Below are positions 23,953 through 36,096 of a stretch of 64,000 nt of DNA, one piece after another (within the stretch, counting starts at the first letter, position 1; each line of letters opens with the position of its first letter). This stretch comes from Ectocarpus siliculosus. Taxonomy: Eukaryota > Sar > Phaeophyceae > Ectocarpales > Ectocarpaceae. The translations under genes and the position numbers were made by a program. Where the stretch lies: the NCBI GenBank assembly GCA_000310025.1, contig FN649734.1:1208537-1272536 (forward strand). The letters run 5' to 3'. The notes beneath the pieces were generated by a model. It was not told the origin of the DNA, made no database searches, and saw nothing but the letters and a program-made list of their open reading frames with translations.

Positions 23953-25749
23953 GGAGCAAAACGAACATACGAGAATGGGGGGGTAGCGACCGTTTACGGG
24001 AGAAAATGGCTGCGGGTGCTCCGCACGACGGGGCGTAGCAGACACGCAGTAGGAGCTGTGAGGGCGTGGTGTCGCGCAAGCTTCGAGAGAACTGCAGGGG
24101 GGAGTGGCGAGGAAGAGCGGTGGAGCTCGTGTGCGATACTTGTAGTCACCCGCTGAGCGATGGAAGATCACCCCCCCATAAACCCACGCATTCCGAAAGA
24201 TTAACCGCCGAAACCGAGCCTCCAAAAACTCAGAATCTCCCTAAGAACTTGAGCACCATTTGTGAGCTCCGTTAAGAACTCCTGCACTAAAATATTATAA
24301 CGGCCTTTCGTAGAATAACCCTAGGAGCAATAAATCCCAACCTCGGCCGAAACTAATAATAGAGGTTCTTAAGTGCGGGCGCAAACTGCTGTCGTCCGCC
24401 ACAGTCTCCATGTTCTTACATATCCTCACGGCGAGCTCCACACTGTTGATAAAAAGGGCGAAACTTCAAACCAGCACCGCACTCCCTCCAAGGCGCACGC
24501 CGGCGAATACTTCACGCGAAATCGCTACTACGGGAACGAATGCTACTGACAACCTAACCACCAACCGTCAACAAGCATCTTGCTCAGCGTCTGTCTGGTG
24601 CGAAGAGGACATCACGCGGGACTAAATACATGGGCGAGGACGAAGTACGGCCTACTGGCAAGAGCGGGCCACACACGCTGAGGTTCGTTTGCTATGTCCC
24701 CGGCCGGCTGGCTACCAACCGTGCTGCAAGGCAGTACAGGGATCGAGTCCGTCCCGCACACATAAGAGTCCGTCCCGCACAGTCACTCTCCATCCACGCG
24801 CTGCCGTTGTCCAAGAAAACAGAGAAAAAAAAACTGCGGTACCTTGTACATAACACACACCTACATACCAGCGCGCGTTACAACTCACCCTGCAACATAA
24901 CAGAGGGCCGCGTACCAGGAGTTTCGAGTGGGATACACCGTCGGTCCACAGAGGTGTCGGCGAGGGTTCATGTGTACAACATACGTTGCATATGCATACA
25001 TAGCTAAATGCTGTATTGGCGTAGTTGCCCACTGAGGCTGCAGTGCTGCAGTGCAACTGCAGCGCTGCAATGTACAACCATTGTTGGGAGTCGGCGACCA
25101 AAATGCGGCATAACTCAATATTTGTCATCAGAAAGTGTGGGTAGGTGGTACGCTAGCTGAGTGTTGGATCTCAACAGCAACAGCGCTCACCACGCTCATT
25201 GCACCAAGCTGTGCACGGAGTTCAGTAGTGCCGCCTTGCCGTTGCTGCTGCTCCATGCCACCTCCTTGTTCTCAAACCCGTTCCAGTTCTCCGCAAACTT
25301 CGTTTGTCCTTCGCGTTTATCTGTCGCGACCCTGCGTACAGCATGCGTCACCGTGCTTCTGTTGTCTTTGTTATTTCTTGCAGCAGCGAAATAGCTTATT
25401 TCGAGTGTGCCTTCTCACTGCTGTACCACATGGACTGGAACGAGATGAGAAGCGAGAGTGCTATTATAGACATCCTCTGGCAGTACAGCTCTGGGCAAGG
25501 CCAATTCAGGGATGGGTGTTATTCTAATCTGCGCCCCCCCTACGCTCCGTTGTCGTGTTGCTTTGCTGTTCAGTGTGTTTTAATGCATCATTCGTGCACT
25601 CCAACTGCTGCCATTCACGTCTCCACACCACTCCCGCGGAGCGAGGGCGGGCAAAGCAGGAGAGCGAAGCCCTTTCCCACGAAAGACCAGCGACTGGGTT
25701 AATTTTTGGTCTCGTAACGCAGAACGAGGCGCCCACTTCAACCACAGAG
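23953..25749. other. Shared upstream region of two divergent genes
   Basis: This 1.8-kb stretch separates the MERIT40-like gene (minus) and the Lifeguard-type gene (plus), so it probably holds both promoters. I see no convincing TATA or initiator element and no additional gene. A block at about 24230-24390 contains CTAAGAAC and TTAAGAAC units. It ends in GTTCTTAAGTGCGGGCGC, which recurs almost unchanged at about 43429, so it may be a dispersed repeat. Confidence 0.45.
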
Positions 25750-28700
25750 ATGACCTCGAAGGCTGATATGTATGCGCCACCGGAAGAGCGGTATAAAGAG
25801 CAACAAGGTGGAACCGCCTACAAGGACCAGCAGCAGGACTATGAGATTCTAGAGGCGGGGCTGGTCCACAATGTCAACCCGGGTGGCGGAAGCAGTGCGG
25901 CGGCGGCGGCGGGCGGATGGGGTTCCACCGCTGAGATAGAGAAAGCTCTGCGCTTGGGTGAGAGAGGCAGTGGAGAGCCCGATCGGTTGAGACTGAACAG
26001 TCAGTGTTAGACTGGGGTAGCCTGGTGCTCTTGTGCTTGTACCCATCCCCGGCAGCATAGTTTGCTTTGGGGCTGTGCGTTTGCATGAAGTGCTCTCTGT
26101 GTCGTTTGCCTATGGTTAGCCGTATAGTTGTAGAAAGGGAGACGTGGTTCACCCTGATGTCGTATCCGGTGTACGCAGTTGTTGTTGTTGTTGTCGTCTT
26201 CACATAGGAACCGTTCCGTTCTCTCTGCCCAGTACCTTCTTCTGTCCGTACTAGTCTAACACTTGACGGTCGATTCCCGTGGTTACAAGCTATCTTACCC
26301 AAAAAAGGTATACAAAAATTAAATGAACCCGAAGGTCCCCAAGCCATAAAAGTCAACGACAGATAGTCTAGGCCACTCTGCTCGCCTCTACACGCTAGGT
26401 ATGCGATATGCGAGGTAACCCTAGATTGGAAAAAAGAAAGAATAAAAGAGAAGAGAAAAAGAAAAAAAGAAATAGAAACGACGCTATGAATTCATTGCTA
26501 ATCTGTCTCAGACTCTTTTTCTATGCTTTGTGTGTGTGTTTTTATTATTCCTTAATGATAGAGATGGATTCGTAGTGTCATATTAAGACCAAAAAAAAAA
26601 AATCGTCGAAATACAGGTAGCCTCTGACGCTGTGGATTCATTGCTATCTATCTTAGACTCTTTTTCTCAGATAGAGATGGATTCGTTGTGTCATATTAAG
26701 AAAAAAAAAAAAAAAGACATGAAGAAAGAGACACAGCAGTAGTTCGAGGATATTATGTTTCTCCAAAACTCTCTTTCCCAGGTGCAGTGCTTGCATTAAA
26801 ATCGCGAGAGAAGGGCTCGACACGTGGGGCTCTCTTAGGGCGTACATTGCACGGGGAATTCCACACTGCCATTCAGCAGTATTGCAATTTTTGATGAGCC
26901 TAGCGTGTCGCGTCCCGATATTTTTGAAGTGTTTGTTTGATGGTAAAATAATATCATGCATTGTATTGGTGTGCATCCATACTCTGCCCACGCGCAACGA
27001 AAAACTTGAGTGTGCTCGTCTCATCACAAGGCTAAAAGCTTCGCCGAACAGATTTGAACGGACGTATCGTATCTCGGACTCCTTCGCCTGTGAATAGAGA
27101 TGAGTTGTGGACAGAGATGAAATCGTTGCGTTTCTGTCAGCATTTTTTTTTGTTAATATGAAAACAGGCACCTGCAGTAGAAGTTGAGCTCACATATATC
27201 GGCACTGCTGCAGAACACGGCATAGTAGAGGTCCTGTTCATATCGTTTTTATTGTTTGCCCTCGGGGATAATTCCCGAGAAGTCTGGCTCCCAGTAAAAC
27301 ACCCTCAAAGTCTGTGAATCTAACGGCTATGAAATACATGGTATGTTTTGTGTGTTGTATCCTTGTGCACGTTTTTTTTATTCTTGATCCAACTCAACAA
27401 ACCTCTCCCGTGTTTTTTATGTTGCGTTTTAAGGCTTCATCCGCAAGGTATACGGCATCTTGTCGATCCAGCTGCTGCTCACGGCCGCCGTCGCGGCCGT
27501 CTGCGTCCTCAACGACAATGTCCGCACCGGCATCCTGGGCAACCTCTGGACTGTGTGGGTCGGCTTCTTCTTTTCGATCGGCCTCCTCCTGTGCCTGATG
27601 TGGTGAGTGGTCTTCTCTGCCCGCGTCCCTCCTGGGTTTTCCTACGCAGAGAGAAAGTATATTACGAAAAAAGACCAGGCAGAGGGCGGGCAGACCCCTA
27701 ATTGCCGGTCCACACTTTGTCCAGCATCTTCCAGGAAGAGGGCCAAGAGGGTTCGGGCAGCAGCAGCAGCAGCAGCAGCAGCGGTCATCGCCACCACCAG
27801 CAGCAGATGTCATCGCCTACTATGAAAAACCTGCGTAGACTACAGCCTGCTTGAGGTTGATCGGATCCCCCCCTGGTACCCCAACCACACGCCCGAGCGC
27901 AGAGGTTCCCGCTTGATATCTGGGACTTTCTGGAATGTTGTACTTTTTTACCGAGTACAATGACGCTCTACAGACCTTGCACGTCGCAACGTGTTCGTTG
28001 GGAAACAACGATGGACTACCCTCACTCAAGCCTGAGCAGCACGTTGGATCATATTGGCGGTGTTACGTGCCGATCGTCGTGGTGAACAAACGAGATGCAC
28101 TCACGTACACCTTGATGTGGTGTTTCCTACCCCCAGCCCCGCCCCTACTCGGTGCTGCTACATTTTTTTTTTTTCTTCACGACTCTTTTTTCTCGATTAT
28201 CCCTCGAAACAGCTGTCGATGTTTGTTGTTTTTTCTTGAAAAGCCGGACCAGAATCAGTGTGTGATCGCTAAAATGCTCTTGTGGCTACTCTTTGGGCTT
28301 CTTCCGAAGTGAGAAATCCACATCTGTCGTGTAGTCGCGACTACGAGGATCTACCGCAGTGCAGTGCGCACGGTGGATGACCTTTCTCCCTGCCTTTTTC
28401 CGCACTTCCCACTTCACGCCTTGCGCCTCCCTCCCCCCGGTTTTATTGCGAATCTGCTGTGCCGCTTTCGGGTGCGCAGCTACCGTGACAAGTACCCCCT
28501 GAACATGTATCTGCTGGGAGCATGGACGTTTGTGGAGGCGTATACGGTGGGCGTCGTGTGCGCGGCCTACGCTAGCCAAGGACAGGTGTGTGAGGCAGCA
28601 GCAGGCATGGAACCACCCCCGTGTAAGGTTCAGGTAGATGGGTAGATGTGCGAGGTTGTTGAGCTGAGACACCGCTCTAAATCGCTCCACGATGGGTTTC

Positions 28701-31437
28701 TGGGAAAATCATATGCTGGTAGAAGGCTCCCCTTCGGGAGGAGGTGGCTTGCCTCCCGGTGGCGATGCAAGAAAGACATGGCCAATGCCATCGCGGTCGC
28801 ATTGTTGCATCTCAACGTCATGACGTCGGTAATGCCGTTTTTGCGTGCAACCTGCAGAATTGGCCTGGAATTTGCATCATGTACGGGGTATTTTTTTTCT
28901 CGCCGTGACTTTTGGCGTGAGCGCGCGCTTTTAGGAATGATTCATGTGCATATATTGCCAAGACGTTGCTGCTACTCTCCCACTTGGGGAGGGGGGCCCG
29001 CGACCTCGACTTTCTGTTGATCAACCTGCATAGAACCGTTCGTTGCTCCAACAATGACGCCGGCGTCGGTGGCCTCGCCGTTCAATGGGTGAAGCCAGAA
29101 GAGCGACCCAAGGTCCTCCTTCTTGGCGTTAAGGGTTTTGACGTTTCAGGCTGATGACCGCTGCTCTGCTCTTTTTTCCTGTAGGGTGGTATATTTGATG
29201 GCATGCGACGTTCTTGGTTTTGCACGACTTTTGATGCAGCGATTAGCATCGAAGGCTACTTTCGTGGGCGTGCTTCGGGTGTCGGGGAGCCTGTTGGCTT
29301 GTAGATCGGCAGTTGTCGCCTGCGTCCGGGCCCCTTGGCGGTCACGTATACAATGTACTGTAAAGCGTTTTCGATTAGAGTCATGACGGCCCGACAATAC
29401 CTTGCCGTTCCCGTGCTTTCGCCCTTCGTCAGCGTGGTATACCCGCACCAGGAGGCGTGCTTTCTCCCCAGACCTCTCACGGTGCCTATCCCACACCCTT
29501 GGCTTCAAGCCGTTTGGTTAGATGGCCATCCGGGTGGATGACGATAAGAGTAGAGTGCTTGGGAGCGCCAGTTGGTGCTTGGCGGGTTCCGGGCAGCAGC
29601 TGAAGTTGATCGATGATTTCGCTGGCCTCAACTGCTCTGCCCGTTTACGCACTGGTGTTCCCCGCTGCTGGTGACCATCACTGACAACGGCCCGTCGCAA
29701 GATCCCTTCGTACGGTCATGCTCCGTTTAACGTTCACTTACGCCGCCATCCACCAACCACCCTCATTCAACCAACAGGGAACGATCGTTGTTCAAGCGGC
29801 GGGGTTAACGATGGCCGTCTTCCTGGGGCTGACGCTGTTCACCTTCCAGACCAAGATCGACTTCTCCTTCCTCGGGGGGGCATTGTTCGCGAGCATCTGG
29901 GTGCTGATGCTGTGGGGGGTGGTCATGTCGGTCTTTGGCTTCCAGCAGAGCTACCTCTACTCCCTGTTCGGCGCGATCATCTTCTCGCTCTATATCCTCT
30001 ACGACACCAGCCTGCTCATGAATCACCTGGTGCGTGCTCGTGGTGCTCATTTTTGCCGCTTTTTCGAGCATGTTGGTGGTGTTAGCAGGTATTGATCTAT
30101 ATTTGCGCTAGCGTTGGAGAATAAGTCCCGGGTGACTTTCTGCAAAATGTACCTCCGCATCGCATGTACGACGTCTGCCAGGTCCCGCGCCCAGTTTGCA
30201 ATACCTCAAGCGATGCATGAAATCCAGTATCCCCTCCCCCACACTGAGCGCACATTCCGACCGCACGTTTTTGCTGTTGTGGGCAGGGGTACGACGAGTA
30301 CATCGTCGCCTCCATCAGCCTCTACCTCGACATTCTCAAGTGAGAGCTGGTGTTGTCACGCATTCCTCACGCCACAGGATGTTTTGGGGAAACTGACTGA
30401 ACAAGTTACCGTTGAAGGAAGCATCCATGCATGGAGTTGTATTTTTTCTTTGTACAGTTTTCGTCTCCAGCGTGAACATGGACGCTATCTGTTGGTGGTG
30501 GCGTATCCTCTCTCTCTACTGGTGCTTGTTGTCGCACCTCAATTTGTCGTCGTTGCCGCTTTTGACGTTGTTTTCATGGTGATGGCCGTTGCAGCCAGGT
30601 GATTGGTTCCAAATGCGACAGCACCATCAAATGTCAAACGTTGAAACTAAGGATAAAGTGGGCATTGTCCGGGTTTCTGTGAAATTTATGGCAACAATCT
30701 GCAGAATCGACTGCCACGTGCGATTCCACCTAAAGAGTGCACGTGCGATTCCACCTGAAGAGTGCACGTGCGATTCCACCTGAAGAGTGCTGATGAGCCT
30801 AATATTTTCACTTATTGTACATGAAAACAAAATAAATTGCCAGAACAACAATCCAGCCCTGTCCAGATCAATGGTCGAAGTCTAGGTAGGGGCCAGTGCT
30901 TTCAAGACCGGTATCACTTGAAAACATCCGTTCTCGTACGACACACATCTATCAGCCAGTATATTTATTGTGTATTGTGGGCCGTATTGTGAAGATTGCA
31001 CAACACCCTCGCTTGCGTCCGGCGCTCACCCGAGGTTCAGTATTGCTAGCACCTGGCAAGACGATCGATAGCATATTGTATCAGAAATCATGCCAAGAAC
31101 GGAGTTTTGAAGCCTAGCAGGAGGAGTTTTGGGTAACCTAGGGTTGCGACGAGAGCGTTGTATATACTGGGTGGCAGGGGGGCAACGGTGCCTTCCTTGG
31201 AGGAGAAATAGGTCGGTTCTAGCACACAGCTTTCGGTAGGTTAACATGGTTATTAGCAGCAGCAGACCCTTGCTTATCAGGAAGTATGGTCGAAGGTTCT
31301 GTTGTCAGCAATGGCCAAATGACCTAAGGCAGACTTCAAATGAGCATCCTCGCAACCCCTCCCTGCCCGGCACGCGCGCGAACATTCACAGCCTCTTCCT
31401 GTACATCCTGAGGCTCCTTTCCAGAGACAACCGATGA
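25750..31437 (+). CDS. Bax inhibitor-1 / Lifeguard (TMBIM) family membrane protein
   Basis: Six exons (25750-25957, 27434-27602, 28480-28585, 29778-30029, 30287-30339, 31392-31437) join in frame to give 277 aa and a TGA stop. Residues 1-69 are a polar Tyr/Gln/Gly-rich cytosolic tail. The rest is a hydrophobic core with about seven membrane segments, including GILSIQLLLTAAVAAVCVL, the family block GLTLFTFQTKIDFSFLGG and the ending LFLYILRLLSRDNR. Asp237 in LYILYDT and Asp260 in LYLDILN fit the conserved acidic pair that gates calcium in bacterial YetJ-type relatives. Members sit in ER or Golgi membranes and dampen cell-death and calcium-leak signals. I infer that role here. All introns are GT-AG. 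The start is the first ATG in the open frame. A 3 x 25-bp repeat lies in the last intron. Confidence 0.93.
30715..30789. repeat. 3 x 25-bp tandem repeat containing CACGTG
   Basis: Units at 30715-30739, 30740-30764 and 30765-30789 differ at one position (CCTAAAG versus CCTGAAG). Each begins with the palindrome CACGTG, the E-box/G-box core bound by bHLH and bZIP factors. It lies in the last intron of the Lifeguard-type gene. A regulatory role is only a guess. Confidence 0.9.
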
Positions 31438-33621
31438 TGGGGCCGTGGTTCATCGTACCACAGGATGCCGAGGAATGGCAGCGAGGAATCCCACCGCCCT
31501 TGTTTGATCCAGCGTTGTCATCGGGACGACATGGTTGGAATTGGAGCGTGGTGAATGTATATATAGTATGTAAGTGATGGTGTTGAACACCCCAGATGCT
31601 GCGCATGATATCACGTGGCGGCAGCTCTTCGGGACTGGGCCCTAGCGAGCTTCTGTCTTCCCCGAACTAGACATGGGTGTCTTTGGATTGAACCACAAGC
31701 GGAGGGGGTGGGTGGCCACAGCACCACAATTAATGTCGGTGTGGATTTGTGACAAATCAGAATTCAGCGTCACCCAGTGTTGGACAGTACGCGGGCGCAT
31801 ATTCCGAGGCTACGCTGGCGTGATTGCTGTGAACTATTTTTTTTTGTTCTTGTGGGGGTTGAAACGTAAGTAGGACACGAAAGGGGTGGCTCGTTGATGA
31901 ACTATTTGCCCTGCCTGACGGATTTGCCTTGTTTCTCGTGTTGCCGAGATATTGTGACAAACTATCGGACGTCATTGTACGGAAGGCAAGGAAGCGGTGG
32001 ACCCTGCACCACCTACGAAGGCAATCTTGGTGCTCGACGGCGGCGACGAAAGCTGCATGCATGGCATGGACCCAAATGCATATTTCTATTTTCCGGGTTC
32101 AGCTCTGTACCTTCGTTTTCCAAGCTCCAAAAGGTTTTCAGACAAGGCTTCAACACTAGGTTGTGGCACAGGCATGGCCGATGGGATTAACGTCTTCTGC
32201 TTCTTCATTGTCCCCCCCAAAATACCCCGGAGTGGCGCATTCTCTGACACGGTACAGCCGGGGCGTTCCCCGATGCTTTTCACCCGAGAGGTGTGTCCTA
32301 TTGTAGAACGACCCCAAACTGGGAACTCATGGGGCGCAAACACTGCGATTCAAATGAAGCGACCGATCGGTGCACAAACAGGAAAGCTTCTGCCAAGTAT
32401 GGGTTCTCCTCTGCTTCATGTGGCGCGGCCCCAGGTCCATACGGCACAACTGTCGAAGCACGGAAAGGATTTCGCCCCGGAGGTGTCTGACAAGAGGATG
32501 GTAGGCACATGAAACGATGTCATCTCACAGGCATAAGTCTAGGTAGCTGGGCAGCTGATGCGGGTACGTCGCGCGCATTTAGGCGTTGGTGTGCAAGGGG
32601 CACCTGTGCGGACACGATTTGGAGCAGCTATGTTGTTTCGACCTAACACCTTCCTGGTTGAGTTTCTCTCGTCACACAACATATGCCGAGCGCAACTTGA
32701 CTTCGATGAGCTACACGAAGCTTCGTGACACCATTGCGGACAGACAGAAACGGTTCCTTATTGTCAAGACAACGACAGATACGCAAACGCAAACTGTGGG
32801 CGCCCCTACAGTAAGGAAAACCAACGGCCCCTTGGTTATTTTAAGACGCCACGCTCCCCTATATGCATCCTTCTGCAAACGTTGTGACCGGAAAAGTGCT
32901 CCTCCATACTGCTTCAAACTGTGCCGCAAACCAGTCAACAATCAAAACGACCTTCTCCCACAGCGACTATCTAGGAAAATGGATGTCCTTCTCGTCCTAT
33001 TGGCTATGCTGCACATCTCGTACGCTAACACCCCGACTCTCACCGACTGGCCGAAAACTCTGAGGATAGTTACCGGATATTTCAGCGTAAACACCGGGCG
33101 AACGGTTTTTCCGGACGACAATAGAGTCCGGCATACACCGCCTACGTTCGTCCAATCAATACGTCGCGATTGGGTAAATGTTTGTTTCACCCTGCCCGGC
33201 GGAGGAAACTACAACTAGTGACATAACATTATGGCGCCCGACCGCGCCGCGCAACACAAACAAGTGTTGCGGCGACAAACTCAAAGCTCGTGGAAAAAAA
33301 ATGAATTTCGTTTTCGACGTGTACCGGGAATGCCGGAGGTCACCTTTTTCAACGGTTCGCTCATGTCCATACCTACAATACAGTCAATCCTACTTAGAAC
33401 TTTGAAGCAAATGCAGCACCTCAATGTGCCACACCAACCAATGGTTCCGCTTCGATGTGGAGCTACCACCGAAATGTTAGGTTTTGCATGCCACCAACCA
33501 CAAATGTGGTAGCCCTTTGGCAGCAGCCAAAACATTTGCGTGTGTCCCCTTGTGAAGAGAGACTACGAAGAAAAGCCCCTTCGCCATCAGTACCAAACCA
33601 TGTACGAAGAAATCCAACGCC
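31438..33621. other. Intergenic region downstream of the Lifeguard-type gene
   Basis: It lies between the plus-strand Lifeguard-type gene and the 3' end of the minus-strand repeat-protein gene. The only coding candidate is the short frame at 32980-33218, listed separately. I see no other structure. Confidence 0.5.
32980..33218 (+). CDS. Possible small secreted protein (79 codons incl. start, unconfirmed)
   Basis: From the ATG at 32980 the frame encodes MDVLLVLLAMLHISYANTPT and then polar sequence to a stop at 33216-33218. The N-terminus looks like a signal peptide with a cleavage site after SYA. It resembles in style the vWD-like gene's LLPLLYIAHAN. Nothing downstream matches a family I know, and no splice partners could be set. 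The frame extends upstream without a stop, so this could also be noise. Confidence 0.22.
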
Positions 33622-36096
33622 TTAAACGACGTGGGCATCTTGCGGGATGTGGTCGCTCGAACGTTGGTGACGCGATGATATTGACCAAATTCTGTCGGCC
33701 CCTTTTCTTTCTGCCAACGCCGCGTGTCCCTCCACGACCATTGACGCAACCGGCGACCCGCGGGAGGAGAACCCACCGCTCGCCTCGCCCGACTCTGTCG
33801 AAGATGCACTATAGCACATTTCGTCTTCGTGACCACCCAAACCTGGGCTGATTCCGGCCGAACACGAGAGCGGTGAAGCGGCAGCGCGGCGACCTCCATA
33901 AGTGTTGGTTGATGCAATTTCCCTCGCCGCCGCCGCCGCCGCCGCCGCCGCGTACTCTTCCGCAACCGACATGAAAACAGGTGAACCGGCGGAGGAGAAA
34001 CTGTGGCGTCCCGTGCCCGACTCGGTCGAAGATGCGCTATAGCACATTTCGTCTTCGTGACCACCCAAGCCTGGGCTAATTCCCGCCGAACGCGAGAGCG
34101 GTGAAGCAGCAGCACGGTGACCTCCATTTACATTGGTTGATGCCATTTTCCTTGCCGTCACTGCCGCGTACTCTTCCGCAGCCGACGCGAAAACAGGCGA
34201 ACCGGCGGAGGAGAAACTGTCGCGCCCCGTGCCTGACTCGGTCGAAGAAGCGCTATAGCATATTTGGTCTATGTGACTACCCAAACTTGGGGTGGTTCCC
34301 GCTGAATGCGAGAGTGGTGAAGCTGCAGCACGGTGACCTCCATTTGCATTGGTTGATGCCATTTTCCTCACCATTACTGCCGCATGCTCTTCCGCAGCCG
34401 CTTCGAAAACAGATCGTGGACTCACGAGCGCCAGACCGCTTGTTTGGTGGCCCATGACGGCGAAGAACTCGCCCTCGATTTCGTTGTCGGGACTGTAGCA
34501 CATGTCGTCGTCCGGCTCCTTTAGCATTTGGTCGGCCCATCTTGTCGAAGACGCCGATTCGCCGACACCATGATCCACAGGACAGGCGCCTCCACGAGAA
34601 GGAGAACGGCTGCTGGCCGTTCGTGGAGACAAAGAACGGGCGTCCCGCCCATCTGCTGCTACTCCGCTGGCCGTGTTGCCGGCGGCGACTTGCACTTGTC
34701 TCTCTCCATCGCAAAGCAGGGTTTCAGGTTGGCAGCCCCGATCCGCCGGAACGGTCGCACCATCCCCGCGCGAGGTCGAGCCGGAGATCGTTGACAATGT
34801 GGGTTGAACCTGCAGCGGCGACGTCGGCAATTCGCGGGAACCGGACCTGTAAATCCTGGCCGACGTGACCTTTTTCCCGATCGGGACCGTGACCGTCTCT
34901 TCTTCCACCAGGCTGTCGTCGGAGAAGCATTCCATCCCGCTGTCGAACATATCATCTCTGACGGCTTCCTGTCGGGGAACCCGTACATCCGAAACGTCGT
35001 GGCGGTCAACAGCGAAGGGCGGAAGGCCTGGTCCGTCTTCGGCCACAGGCGTCTCTTCGCTGCCGCTGGAACTTGCGATCATTGTCTCGGCGAGTTTGGA
35101 GTCGTTATCGTTGGCATCGGTGTCGGTGTCGGCGTCGGCGTCGGTGACGATGCGGCCTGGACCCTCGACGGTCGATCGAGCGTTCGCCTTCGGTTGCGCG
35201 AGAATTTTCTTTAGGTTTTGAGGGAGAACGAATGACCTTTCGTCTTCGTAGCTCGGGTAACGTATGCTGTACAGATCCTCGTAGAGATGGTTAGGTTGCG
35301 TCAACGAGTTACCCGTGACACCACCTGCCTTGAGATCTCCGCTAGCTACCCCAGTGGCGCGGGCGGAAGCCATCCCGTCAGCGTGGCAATCCTACGGGGT
35401 GGACAGAGGAACCGGTCGGACCGCCACAAGCGTCGCGATACGGAACAGTTGTGACGGAAACGCGATCAAACCGTGGAAATATACCCGCTAGTCGGAATAG
35501 AACTTAGACAACTATGCCACATAGCTGGGGGGAACAGCCGTTCAACGATAACGCACAGAACGAAGGGTTTATCCTGGACAACGAAGCGGCAATAGGATAT
35601 ATGTTTCTCCTGCAAGTTGTCACTCCAGAAGGTATTCGAGTACGTGTCATCCAACGCAACCGGCTTCAGAAGGTAGTCATTCGTGCGATAGATGGCAAAC
35701 GCACGGGCATGCCTTGTAACAATATAATTTCCTGAATGATGGACTTCTCCGTCAACGGGAGCGCTTCCTTAGAGAGTAGGCACGGCTAATTCGGTTGTAC
35801 CATACTCAGCCAACACGACATAGTCACTCTCAGACGGTGTTCTTCTCAGCAGGCCAATGTGGAGGCTCCTTTCACGAACTCACTTGATGGACTCGGCGAT
35901 CCGCTGCACCGCTGCGCCACCGCAACGCCCACCGGCGACGCCCGTCGGGATGCCAGCGCGACAGGCAGAATAGCCCCATCAGCGTGATGAGGCCCATCGA
36001 GACGGTAACCAACAGCCAGAACAAGTTCGTGCAGCCACACGGCGTGCACATGGTGAGTTGACGATGCCCCTGAGGGCGGAGGTCCGCGGAGGACAT
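33622..36096 (-). CDS. Single-pass membrane protein with three imperfect ~70-aa tandem repeats
   Basis: Two exons are proposed: 36096-35884 (from the first in-frame ATG; the open frame extends up to about 36264) and 35391-33622, joined in phase 0 through a good donor (CAA|GTGAGT) and a pyrimidine-rich acceptor (CCCCGTAG). The product would be about 660 aa. Exon 1 has a hydrophobic segment (FWLLVTVSMGLITLMGLF) after CTPCGC, followed by basic residues, suggesting a membrane anchor. Exon 2 is Ser/Ala/Asp-rich and ends in three repeats sharing EEYAAV, ASTN, GGHRAAASPLS and CYSASSTESG, plus a partial fourth. They occupy about 33670-34440. One repeat has a poly-Ala run coded by a GCC microsatellite (about 33926-33951). 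The acidic and Ser-rich body suggests disorder. I do not recognise the family and cannot assign a role. Confidence 0.55.
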
